Positions 1 to 5,068 of a DNA stretch of 5,102 nt are shown piece by piece. A model generated the notes under the pieces. The model was not told the DNA's origin. It searched no databases and worked only from the letters and a program-made list of their open reading frames with translations. A program made the position numbers and the translations under genes. Each line of letters begins with the position of its first letter. The stretch's first letter is position 1. This DNA is from an uncultured Eubacteriales bacterium (lineage in GTDB: Bacteria; Bacillota; Clostridia; Oscillospirales; Oscillospiraceae): the NCBI GenBank assembly GCA_900321335.1, contig ONVR01000281.1:1-5102 (forward strand), given 5' to 3'.

Positions 1-570
1 GCGGTCATCCCCTTTGACGTTCTGGTCCTGGCTGTGGGCGTCCGGGCCAACACGGCGCTTCTGAAGGATATCGGGGGCGAGGTCAATCGCGGCATCCTTG
101 TGGACGAGAGAATGCGCACGTCGCTGCAGCACATCTGGTCCGCCGGAGACTGCGCCGAGGGGACCGACCTGTCCACGGGACAAAAGCGCGTCCTGGCGAT
201 CCTGCCAAACGCCGTGATGCAGGGCCGCACGGCGGGGGTAAACATGGCGGGAGGGGACGCGGTGTTCGACAAGGGGATCCCCATGAACGCCATCGGCTTT
301 TTCGGCCTGCACGCCATGACGGCGGGGACATACGAGGGAACGCTTTACGAGGAAAAGACGGAGCATTCCATCAAGCGGCTCTTTACAAAAGACGGCCTGC
401 TCAAGGGCTTCATGCTCATCGGCTGCCAGGAGCGGGCGGGCATCTACACCTCCCTGATCCGGGAACAGACGCCTCTTGCCTCCGTGGATCTTGACCTGCT
501 GGAAAAACACGCCACAACGGCCGCATTTCCGGCCCAGACACGTAGAAAAATGTTCGGAGGTGTGGTATAA
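1..570 (+). CDS. FAD/NAD(P)H-dependent oxidoreductase, C-terminal part (5' end outside window)
   Basis: Only the last 189 residues are visible; the reading frame is open from base 1. The fragment begins in the part of the fold ending VLVLAVGVRANT, typical of the segment linking the NAD(P)H and FAD domains. The FAD-contacting motif follows at visible residues 47-53 (WSAGDCAEG, Asp at about 50), and then a C-terminal domain containing IGFFGLHAMTAG, like the C-terminal domain of rubredoxin-reductase/NirB-type enzymes. Enzymes of this family use FAD to pass electrons from NAD(P)H to a partner. The next gene starts one base after the stop and encodes a glutamate synthase domain, so I infer that it supplies reducing power to a split glutamate synthase, in place of a classical GltD. 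A separate NADH oxidase or ferredoxin/rubredoxin reductase role cannot be excluded. The family call is firm; the partner is inferred. Confidence 0.85.
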   Translation, partial: AVIPFDVLVLAVGVRANTALLKDIGGEVNRGILVDERMRTSLQHIWSAGDCAEGTDLSTGQKRVLAILPNAVMQGRTAGVNMAGGDAVFDKGIPMNAIGFFGLHAMTAGTYEGTLYEEKTEHSIKRLFTKDGLLKGFMLIGCQERAGIYTSLIREQTPLASVDLDLLEKHATTAAFPAQTRRKMFGGVV

Positions 571-571
571 T

Positions 572-1294
572 ATGGAATCGATCTGTACAAAGGGCCTTAC
601 CCACAGGGCTCTCAATGAGTTGATCCGCAGGACACGGGAGCCGTGTATCCTGGAGGACGTCTGCGGGGAGCGCTTTATCGCCGCCGGAACGTCCGGCAAG
701 GAGCTTACGATCCATGGGGTGCCCGGCAACGCCCTGGGCGCCTATCTCAACGGCGGGACGCTCTCGGTGCTGGGCAATGCCCAGGACGCCGTGGGCGATA
801 CCATGAACGACGGCACGATCGTGGTGCACGGAAATATCGGCGACGCCGCCGGGTACGCCATGCGCGGCGGGCGCATCTACGTCAGAGGGGACGCCGGATA
901 CCGGGCCGGCATCCATATGAAGGCGTATGAGGACAAGGTGCCGCTGATGGTGATCGGCGGCAGAGCCGGCAGCTTCCTGGGGGAGTACCAGGCCGGGGGC
1001 GTCATCATCGTGCTCAATCTGGACGAGCCCGAAGAAAAATGCGTGGGCTTTTTCCCCTGCACCGGGATGCACGGCGGAAAGATGTTTCTGCGCTCTGCCT
1101 GTCGGGACATCGAGTTTCCCGAGCAGGTCACGGCCCGCCCCGCTTCCCCGGAGGATCTGGCGGAACTGCGCGGATACCTGGAAGCGTACTGCGGGCTCTT
1201 CGGGCTGGACCTGGAAGCAATCCTCAACGCCGATTTCACCGTCGTCACACCGGACAGCAAAAACCCGTACAGGCAGATGTACGTAGCCAACTAA
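572..1294 (+). CDS. Stand-alone glutamate synthase GXGXG-domain protein (alpha-subunit C-terminal domain type)
   Basis: This 240-residue protein consists almost wholly of the GXGXG right-handed beta-helix found at the C-terminus of large glutamate synthase subunits and in formylmethanofuran dehydrogenase subunit C. Glycine-rich repeats run from about residue 37 to 148 (for example GNALGAYLNGGTLSVLGNA and GDAAGYAMRGGRIYVRGDAG), followed by a FFPCTGMHGGKMFLR segment at about 160-174 and a helical tail. In full-length GOGAT this helix is structural and holds the amidotransferase and FMN domains together; as a separate protein it implies a split, archaeal-type glutamate synthase with the other domains encoded upstream. 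The ATG at 572 is chosen because GGAGG lies at 556-560, 11 bases before it, inside the preceding gene, and only one base separates it from that gene's stop, which suggests translational coupling. An in-frame ATG at 476 would overlap the upstream gene by almost 100 bases and lacks family similarity. Confidence 0.88.
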   Translation: MESICTKGLTHRALNELIRRTREPCILEDVCGERFIAAGTSGKELTIHGVPGNALGAYLNGGTLSVLGNAQDAVGDTMNDGTIVVHGNIGDAAGYAMRGGRIYVRGDAGYRAGIHMKAYEDKVPLMVIGGRAGSFLGEYQAGGVIIVLNLDEPEEKCVGFFPCTGMHGGKMFLRSACRDIEFPEQVTARPASPEDLAELRGYLEAYCGLFGLDLEAILNADFTVVTPDSKNPYRQMYVAN

Positions 1295-1311
1295 ACGATC
1301 AGGAGGACAGC

Positions 1312-2523
1312 ATGAAGTATTCAAAGGACGAGGTCATACAGTACACCCGGGAGGAGGACGTGAAGTTTATCCGTCTGACCTTCTGCGACGTGTTCGGAAA
1401 ACAGAAAAATATCGCCATCATGCCGGAGGAGCTGCCCCGGGCCTTTGAATACGGCATTTCCTTTGACGCCTCCGCCATCGCGGGCTTTGGAGATGAGAGC
1501 CGCAGCGACCTGCTGCTGCACCCGGAGCCGGAAACGCTTATGCCCCTTCCCTGGCGGCCGGAGCACGGTCGGGTGGTGCAGATGTTTTCCGGTATCACCC
1601 ATCCGGACGGGACGCCCTTTGCCTGCGATACCCGCAGTCTGCTGAAGCGGGCCGTGGAGGAGGCGAAAGAGGCAGGGCTGGCCTTTACCTTCGGCGCGGA
1701 GCAGGAGTTTTACCTGTTCCGGCTGGATGAAAACGGAAAGCCCACAGGCATCCCCTGCGACCAGGCGGGGTATATGGATATCGCCCCCGAGGACCGGGGG
1801 GAGAATATCCGCCGGGAGATCTGTCTGACGCTGGAGCAGATGGGAATCCGTCCCGAGAGCTCCCATCACGAGGAGGGGCCCGGTCAGAATGAGATCGACT
1901 TCCGGTTCGCCGACCCGCTGACGGCCGCGGACAACGCCATGACCTTCCAGCGGGTGGTCAAAACCGTGGCGCAGCGAAACGCGATGGCCGCAGATTTCAC
2001 CCCAAAACCTCTGGCAGACGCGCCGGGAAACGGCTTTCACATCAACATGTCCCTGCGTCCCCTGGACCGTGAGGCGCTCTTTTCCCATATGATCGCGGGC
2101 ATTCTCAAAAACGTCAGATCCATGACGGCGTTTTTGAATCCCACAGAGGCCTCTTATGAGCGCCTGGGCAGACACAAGGCCCCTCAATACGTCACCTGGT
2201 CCCATGAGAATCGCTCCCAGCTGATCCGGATCCCGGCCGCGGCAGGGGAGTACCGCCGGCTGGAGCTGCGCTCTGCCGACCCCACCGCCAATCCGTATCT
2301 GGCCTTTGCCCTGATGGTCTACGCCGGGCTTGCGGGGATCCGGGAAAACCTGCCCCTGTGCCCTCCGGCCGATTTCAACCTGTACACGGCTGACCGGGAC
2401 ACGCTCTCGCGCTTTGAAAAGCTGCCGGAGAGCTATCAGGAGGCCTGCGATGCGGCCGCCGCCAGCGCGTTTGTCAGAGACCGCGTACCTGCCGGGATTT
2501 TGGCCATCTACTGCGAAAAATAA
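1312..2523 (+). CDS. glnA: Type I glutamine synthetase, short form (403 aa)
   Basis: This is predicted to make glutamine from glutamate, ammonia and ATP in the cytoplasm. The N-terminal beta-grasp domain (about 13-95) holds SFDASAIAGF, where Asp52 matches the E. coli Asp50 ammonium-site residue. The catalytic domain shows metal ligands Glu130/Glu132 (GAEQEFYLF), Glu187 and Glu194 (HHEEGPGQNE), His243 (GNGFHINMSL) and Glu318, plus Arg301, Arg306 (NRSQLIRIP) and Arg320. Tyr358 lies in the NLY motif that carries the adenylylation tyrosine in enterobacterial enzymes. Oddities: the flap glutamate (YEAP, Glu327 in E. coli) is replaced by Lys289 (RHKAP), the Bacillus feedback residue Arg62 is matched by Asp61, and the C-terminus is shorter than in the usual 440-470-residue enzymes. 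The ATG at 1312 follows AGGAGG at 1301-1306. The family call is firm; a related gamma-glutamyl ligase activity remains possible. Confidence 0.92.
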   Translation: MKYSKDEVIQYTREEDVKFIRLTFCDVFGKQKNIAIMPEELPRAFEYGISFDASAIAGFGDESRSDLLLHPEPETLMPLPWRPEHGRVVQMFSGITHPDGTPFACDTRSLLKRAVEEAKEAGLAFTFGAEQEFYLFRLDENGKPTGIPCDQAGYMDIAPEDRGENIRREICLTLEQMGIRPESSHHEEGPGQNEIDFRFADPLTAADNAMTFQRVVKTVAQRNAMAADFTPKPLADAPGNGFHINMSLRPLDREALFSHMIAGILKNVRSMTAFLNPTEASYERLGRHKAPQYVTWSHENRSQLIRIPAAAGEYRRLELRSADPTANPYLAFALMVYAGLAGIRENLPLCPPADFNLYTADRDTLSRFEKLPESYQEACDAAAASAFVRDRVPAGILAIYCEK

Positions 2524-2556
2524 TCTGCATTCCTGCCATCGAGAGAGGGAACCCGT

Positions 2557-3141
2557 ATGAGTCTGAGGGAGCGAGTTTACAGCGTTCTTGTCGTTTCTGC
2601 GGCAGAAAAACTGAATATCGCTCTGGTGCCCATCCTGCGGGAAGCCCGCTGCCAGCCTGTGAAGGTCGTCACAAGTCTGCCTGCTGCCAGAAGGGCCTGG
2701 AGCGAAAGGGATTATGATTTTGTCATCATCAACTCGCCCCTGCCGGATGACGACGGTGTCGGACTGGCGATTGACATCGCAGGCGCCAAGGGAGCGGTGG
2801 TGCTGCTCTTTGTCCGGGGAGAGCTCTACAGCGAGATTCGGGAAAAGGTCGTCGAGCACGGGGTGTTCACCCTGGCCAAGCCCCTGTCCCGTCCCGTTGT
2901 GACCCTTGCTCTCGACTGGATGGCCAGCGCGAAAGAGCGGCTTCGCCGACTGGAGAAAAAGTCCCTCTCTGTGGAGGAGAAGATGGAGGAGATCCGCGTG
3001 GTCAACCGGGCCAAGTGGCTGCTGATCTCCGCGCTGAACATGGAGGAACCTCAGGCACACCGCTACATCGAAAAGCAGGCGATGGATCGCTGCGTGTCCA
3101 AAAAAGAAGTGGCCGAAGAGATCATCAGAACCTATGCGTAG
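2557..3141 (+). CDS. ANTAR-domain response-regulator-like antiterminator with degenerate receiver
   Basis: This 194-residue protein has an N-terminal receiver-like fold (about 7-125), a linker or coiled-coil helix (about 122-148) and a C-terminal ANTAR RNA-binding domain (about 139-192). The ANTAR part shows the expected NRAKWLLI and QAHRYIEKQAMD pattern followed by KEVAEEII. ANTAR proteins bind paired hexaloop hairpins in leader RNA and prevent termination, often for nitrogen genes. The receiver appears non-canonical. SAAE at 14-17 replaces the acidic pair, Asn59 (VIINSPLPDDDG) stands at the phosphoacceptor position, and Phe85 at the Thr/Ser switch position; only Lys108 (LAKPL) is kept. It therefore probably does not respond to a histidine kinase. 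It starts 33 bases after the glutamine synthetase, with GAGAGAGGGA at 2541-2550 as ribosome binding site, and is the last gene before a terminator. Control of this operon or of other nitrogen genes is inferred; no target RNA was found in the window. Confidence 0.87.
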   Translation: MSLRERVYSVLVVSAAEKLNIALVPILREARCQPVKVVTSLPAARRAWSERDYDFVIINSPLPDDDGVGLAIDIAGAKGAVVLLFVRGELYSEIREKVVEHGVFTLAKPLSRPVVTLALDWMASAKERLRRLEKKSLSVEEKMEEIRVVNRAKWLLISALNMEEPQAHRYIEKQAMDRCVSKKEVAEEIIRTYA

Positions 3142-3184
3142 CGCTTTCAGCATACAGACGTTCCCGGCAAGTCCTCAAAGAAAC

Positions 3185-3217
3185 AGACCGGATGGTTTTT
3201 CAAAAACCATCCGGTCT
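3185..3217. terminator. Bidirectional intrinsic terminator between convergent genes
   Basis: A perfect 16-bp inverted repeat (3185-3200 paired with 3202-3217) surrounds a single C. The outer 11 pairs are mixed and G/C-containing (AGACCGGATGG/CCATCCGGTCT) and the inner five are T:A pairs, so the real loop is likely opened within TTTTTCAAAAA. It sits 44 bases after the ANTAR gene stop and 27 bases beyond the end of the minus-strand gene. The 3' T-tract is weak on the plus side (TATGCTGTTTTA) and a little better on the minus side (GTTTCTTT). Termination of both facing transcripts is inferred. Confidence 0.8.
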
Positions 3218-3244
3218 TATGCTGTTTTACGGGGCAGCGCCCGG

Positions 3245-3730
3245 TTATTCCGCCTCCTGCTGCTCCGCGTGCTTTCCCCAGAAGCCGCCCATGGACAGGA
3301 AGGAGAACGCCCCGGAGACGAACAGGACCAGCCGGACCATTTCCCGCACGCCCTGCTTTGCAGCGATGAGAGCGGACATGGCAGTGGCGTCCATCGACTG
3401 CATATGCTGGGCCAGACGCGCAGTCTCCTGCTGATGGACAAACGGCTCCGCGACCACCGCCAGAAGGCACAGAAGCAGAGCGGCGATGATGACCGCGACT
3501 TTGGTGCTGCCCGCCGTTTTGGCCCGTGCGAGCATCACAAGGTAGAAAATGCCGACAATCACAAAGCCGACGCTGCCCACAAGAGCCGCCATGGGGATCG
3601 CCCGGGTCTCGCCGAGATCTGTGATCGCCACCAATTCGGGCCGCACCATGACCACGCAGCACAGGGCGGCGGCCAGCACCGCCAGAATAAGGGCGATGAT
3701 CTGTAATATTCTTGCGCACTTAATTGTCAT
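3245..3730 (-). CDS. Hypothetical four-helix integral membrane protein
   Basis: I do not recognise a family for this 161-residue protein. Four hydrophobic segments can be seen at about residues 7-29, 47-68, 77-98 and 131-150. The first lies right at the N-terminus and could serve as a signal anchor. A polar stretch of about 30 residues (HQQETARLAQHM onward) separates helices 3 and 4, and the tail is short and acidic (HAEQQEAE). No catalytic or ligand-binding motif stands out. The ATG at 3730 is chosen because AAAGAGG (minus strand, 3739-3745) lies 8 bases before it; a GTG at 3769 in the same frame would add 13 polar residues but lies inside a perfect hairpin (3759-3777). The gene is transcribed alone, convergent with the nitrogen operon and divergent from the methyltransferase gene. 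The long uninterrupted frame, good ribosome binding site and clean helix pattern support a real gene. Confidence 0.75.
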   Translation of the reverse strand: MTIKCARILQIIALILAVLAAALCCVVMVRPELVAITDLGETRAIPMAALVGSVGFVIVGIFYLVMLARAKTAGSTKVAVIIAALLLCLLAVVAEPFVHQQETARLAQHMQSMDATAMSALIAAKQGVREMVRLVLFVSGAFSFLSMGGFWGKHAEQQEAE

Positions 3731-3738
3731 TTGTAAAA

Positions 3739-3745
3739 CCTCTTT
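3739..3745 (-). promoter_or_regulatory. Ribosome binding site that sets the start of the membrane protein gene
   Basis: On the minus strand AAAGAGG precedes the ATG at 3730 with an 8-base spacer (TTTTACAA). It is the only good Shine-Dalgarno match near the gene's 5' end and decides between the ATG at 3730 and the upstream GTG at 3769. Confidence 0.7.
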
Positions 3746-3758
3746 CTTCGATTCTTGC

Positions 3759-3777
3759 GCGTTCCGCACCGGAACGC
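3759..3777 (-). repeat. Perfect 7-bp inverted repeat in the leader of the membrane protein gene
   Basis: GCGTTCC (3759-3765) pairs with GGAACGC (3771-3777) around a 5-base loop. It lies 13 bases upstream of the ribosome binding site of the minus-strand gene, so it could be an mRNA stem near the translation start or a protein-binding palindrome. Which of these applies cannot be told from the sequence. Confidence 0.5.
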
Positions 3778-3802
3778 CGCATCAGATGGATTTGCTTCCG
3801 AT

Positions 3803-3827
3803 CTGCACATTCCCGCTGGGCGTGCAG
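3803..3827 (-). repeat. Imperfect hairpin in the same leader
   Basis: CTGCAC (3803-3808) pairs with GTGCAG (3822-3827), and an inner CCC (3812-3814) can pair with GGG (3818-3820) around GCT. It falls in the presumed minus-strand 5' leader. Nearby ATCTGC segments could form competing pairs, but no known riboswitch consensus was recognised. Confidence 0.35.
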
Positions 3828-3906
3828 GCCCTCTCGCGTTCTCCCGGCCCCAAAGCAGATTTGAAGGCTCACGTCCAATACCCTAAGGCCGCCGGAAAAC
3901 GATATC

Positions 3907-3937
3907 ATTATACGCCATGGGTCGTAACGTCCGACAA
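3907..3937 (-). promoter_or_regulatory. Candidate sigma-A promoter for the membrane protein gene
   Basis: On the minus strand a perfect TATAAT (3907-3912) is preceded by TTGTCG (3932-3937) with a 19-base spacer, longer than the ideal 17. Transcription would begin near 3900, giving a leader of about 170 bases before the ATG at 3730. The -35 match is only moderate, so this is tentative. Confidence 0.4.
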
Positions 3938-3978
3938 ACGGAAGAGACAGAGGTTTGCCGGAATCGTCTTTTCGGGTC

Positions 3979-4007
3979 TTTTCAAAGCGTTTGGGTTCTG
4001 TTATAAT
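3979..4007 (+). promoter_or_regulatory. Sigma-A promoter for the methyltransferase gene
   Basis: An extended -10 element, TGTTATAAT, has its TATAAT at 4002-4007. TTTTCA at 3979-3984 matches four of six bases of the -35 consensus with a 17-base spacer. The predicted start is near 4014, giving a leader of about 90 bases. The TG extension strengthens the call. Confidence 0.65.
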
Positions 4008-4016
4008 AGCTTTGAA

Positions 4017-4034
4017 GGTTAGCTGAATCTAACC
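4017..4034 (+). repeat. Hairpin with 6-bp stem and 6-base loop at the 5' end of the methyltransferase mRNA
   Basis: GGTTAG (4017-4022) and CTAACC (4029-4034) pair around the loop CTGAAT, followed by AAAAAA. It starts within a few bases of the predicted transcription start, so it could be a 5' stabilising stem or an operator. The six-base loop recalls ANTAR target hairpins but lacks the A at position 1 and G at position 4 expected for those. Confidence 0.4.
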
Positions 4035-4101
4035 AAAAAACGGCAGTATTTGCGTGGCCGTACTGTGCTGCGGATATCAAAGAAGCCTGACAGAAAGAAG
4101 A

Positions 4102-4941
4102 ATGAAGATGGAAACGTATCATATCGAAAAAAACAGCGTCCAGGAGACCCTGGTCATCCCCCTGTATGGCCGGAAGGTCTGCTCCGAGCATTTTCCCCAT
4201 CTGTTCAAGGACGAAGAGGCGGAGCGGCTGTGCTCCATGCTGGACTATGATTTTGCCGAAAAAGGGAAAAAGATGGAGACCATGGCGGGCCTTTTCGGTG
4301 CCCTGGAGGTGGCGCAGCGTCAGTATGACATCGGCTGCGAGGTGAAGGACTACCTGAAGGACCATCCCAGAGCCGCGGTGGTAAACCTGGGCTGCGGTCT
4401 GGACGACACCTTCCGGAAATGTGACAACGGCCTCTGCCGCGGCTATAACATCGATATGCCGGACGTGATCGCCGTCCGTGATGAAATCCTCCCTGCTGGA
4501 GAGCGTGAGATCAACCTGGGCTGTGATCTGAACGACGATGGCTGGATGGACAGGATCGACGGGGCAGAGGGCGCGGTGTTCTATGCCACTGGGGTGTTTT
4601 ATTATTTCAAGAAGGAGGATGTTCGGGCACTGTTTCAGAAAATAGCGGCGCGCTTCCCCGGGGCCGTGCTGGCATTCGACGCCTGCAACAGGCGGGGCGC
4701 CAAAATGATGACAAAAACCTGGCTGAAGGAAGCGGGCATCGCCGACGTGAACGCCTACTTCTCCCTGGAGGACGTTTCCGAGCTGAAGCGCTGGAGCGCA
4801 GATTTTGCCTCGGTCACGTCCAGAAGCTATATGCGGGGCTACCGGGACATTTACAAGGATGTGGGGGCCTTCCATAAGCTGATGATCCGCTTCTGTGACA
4901 GCCTCGTGAAAATGATCATCGTGAAAATCGCGTTCCGGTAA
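4102..4941 (+). CDS. Class I SAM-dependent methyltransferase, leucine carboxyl methyltransferase/TcmP-like
   Basis: This 279-residue cytoplasmic protein is predicted to transfer a methyl group from S-adenosylmethionine to an oxygen or carboxyl acceptor that the sequence does not identify. The N-terminal signature NSVQETLVIPLYGRKVCSE (about 11-29) with LFKDEEAE and LDYDF is typical of TcmP/LCM-like enzymes of Bacillota. SAM motif I is VVNLGCGLDDTF (93-104), the acidic ribose-binding residue is Asp118 (YNIDMPDV), the motif around LGCDLNDDGWMD (139-150) would contact adenine, and ATGVFYYFKKEDV (162-174) matches the post-motif region. Start choice is uncertain: ATG at 4102 or 4108, both after a weak purine stretch (AGAAAGAAG, 4092-4100); a GTG at 4054 would add 16 residues without family support. 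It appears to be monocistronic from its own promoter, and no clear terminator follows it. Confidence 0.87.
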   Translation: MKMETYHIEKNSVQETLVIPLYGRKVCSEHFPHLFKDEEAERLCSMLDYDFAEKGKKMETMAGLFGALEVAQRQYDIGCEVKDYLKDHPRAAVVNLGCGLDDTFRKCDNGLCRGYNIDMPDVIAVRDEILPAGEREINLGCDLNDDGWMDRIDGAEGAVFYATGVFYYFKKEDVRALFQKIAARFPGAVLAFDACNRRGAKMMTKTWLKEAGIADVNAYFSLEDVSELKRWSADFASVTSRSYMRGYRDIYKDVGAFHKLMIRFCDSLVKMIIVKIAFR

Positions 4942-4989
4942 GGGAATCAGCAACGGGACCGGGACGAAAACAGACATCAAAAAAAGGTA

Positions 4990-5004
4990 TTGACACCGTG
5001 TCAA
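4990..5004 (+). promoter_or_regulatory. Operator 1: palindrome covering the -35 box
   Basis: TTGACACCGTGTCAA is a perfect inverted repeat with 7-base arms around a central C. It includes the whole -35 hexamer, so a bound repressor would block RNA polymerase. Its inner 13 bases are the exact reverse complement of those in operator 2. Confidence 0.8.
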
Positions 5005-5018
5005 CAATCGGATATAAT
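4990..5018 (+). promoter_or_regulatory. Fully consensus sigma-A promoter of the downstream regulator gene
   Basis: TTGACA (4990-4995) and TATAAT (5013-5018) are separated by exactly 17 bases, a perfect match to the consensus. Seven A residues at 4979-4985 just upstream could act as an UP-like element. The start is predicted near 5025. Such a strong promoter in front of a regulator gene makes sense if it is normally repressed, which fits the operators overlapping it. Confidence 0.88.
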
Positions 5019-5025
5019 AACGATG

Positions 5026-5040
5026 CTGACACGGTGTCAG
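5026..5040 (+). promoter_or_regulatory. Operator 2: matching palindrome at the transcription start
   Basis: CTGACACGGTGTCAG is a perfect inverted repeat with 7-base arms (8 if the flanking G5025 and C5041 are counted). It begins at about +1, and its centre is 36 bp from that of operator 1. In RNA it would also form a stem at the extreme 5' end of the transcript. Confidence 0.8.
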
Positions 5041-5068
5041 CGTTTGTGCCGTGGAGAAAGGAGACGCT

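Larger units (their letters stand above)
3731..4101. other. Divergent intergenic region with outward promoters and several hairpins
   Basis: These roughly 370 bases separate the minus-strand membrane protein gene from the plus-strand methyltransferase gene. I see candidate promoters on each strand (described separately), two hairpins in the presumed minus-strand leader, and one hairpin right after the plus-strand promoter. There is no tRNA-like fold, no riboswitch consensus I recognise, and no ORF with a ribosome binding site. A 29-codon plus-strand frame from 3917 has no Shine-Dalgarno site and was left out. Confidence 0.7.

Noticed and set aside
566..571. TATAAT just before the GXGXG gene, considered as an internal promoter.
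   Set aside because: The bases 17 upstream (around 543-548) do not resemble a -35 box, and the hexamer results from the GTA-TAA stop context of the preceding gene.
2524..2556. Possible frameshifted remainder of the glutamine synthetase C-terminus.
   Set aside because: No other frame continues the type I C-terminal pattern, and the region carries a good ribosome binding site for the next gene.
1321..3153. Long minus-strand open frame of about 610 codons opposite the glutamine synthetase and ANTAR genes.
   Set aside because: It is the complement of two well-supported genes in GC-rich DNA. Its translation has no recognisable domain, and no ribosome binding site or promoter was seen.
3917..4006. 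Small plus-strand frame of 29 codons between the divergent genes.
   Set aside because: It has no Shine-Dalgarno site, overlaps the methyltransferase promoter, and its sequence is not hydrophobic or otherwise distinctive.
4017..4065. Two consecutive hairpins after the methyltransferase promoter, considered as an ANTAR dual-hexaloop target.
   Set aside because: The first loop (CTGAAT) has six bases but lacks the A at position 1 and G at position 4. The second possible stem (CAGTA/TACTG) has a 12-base loop, and no terminator overlaps it.
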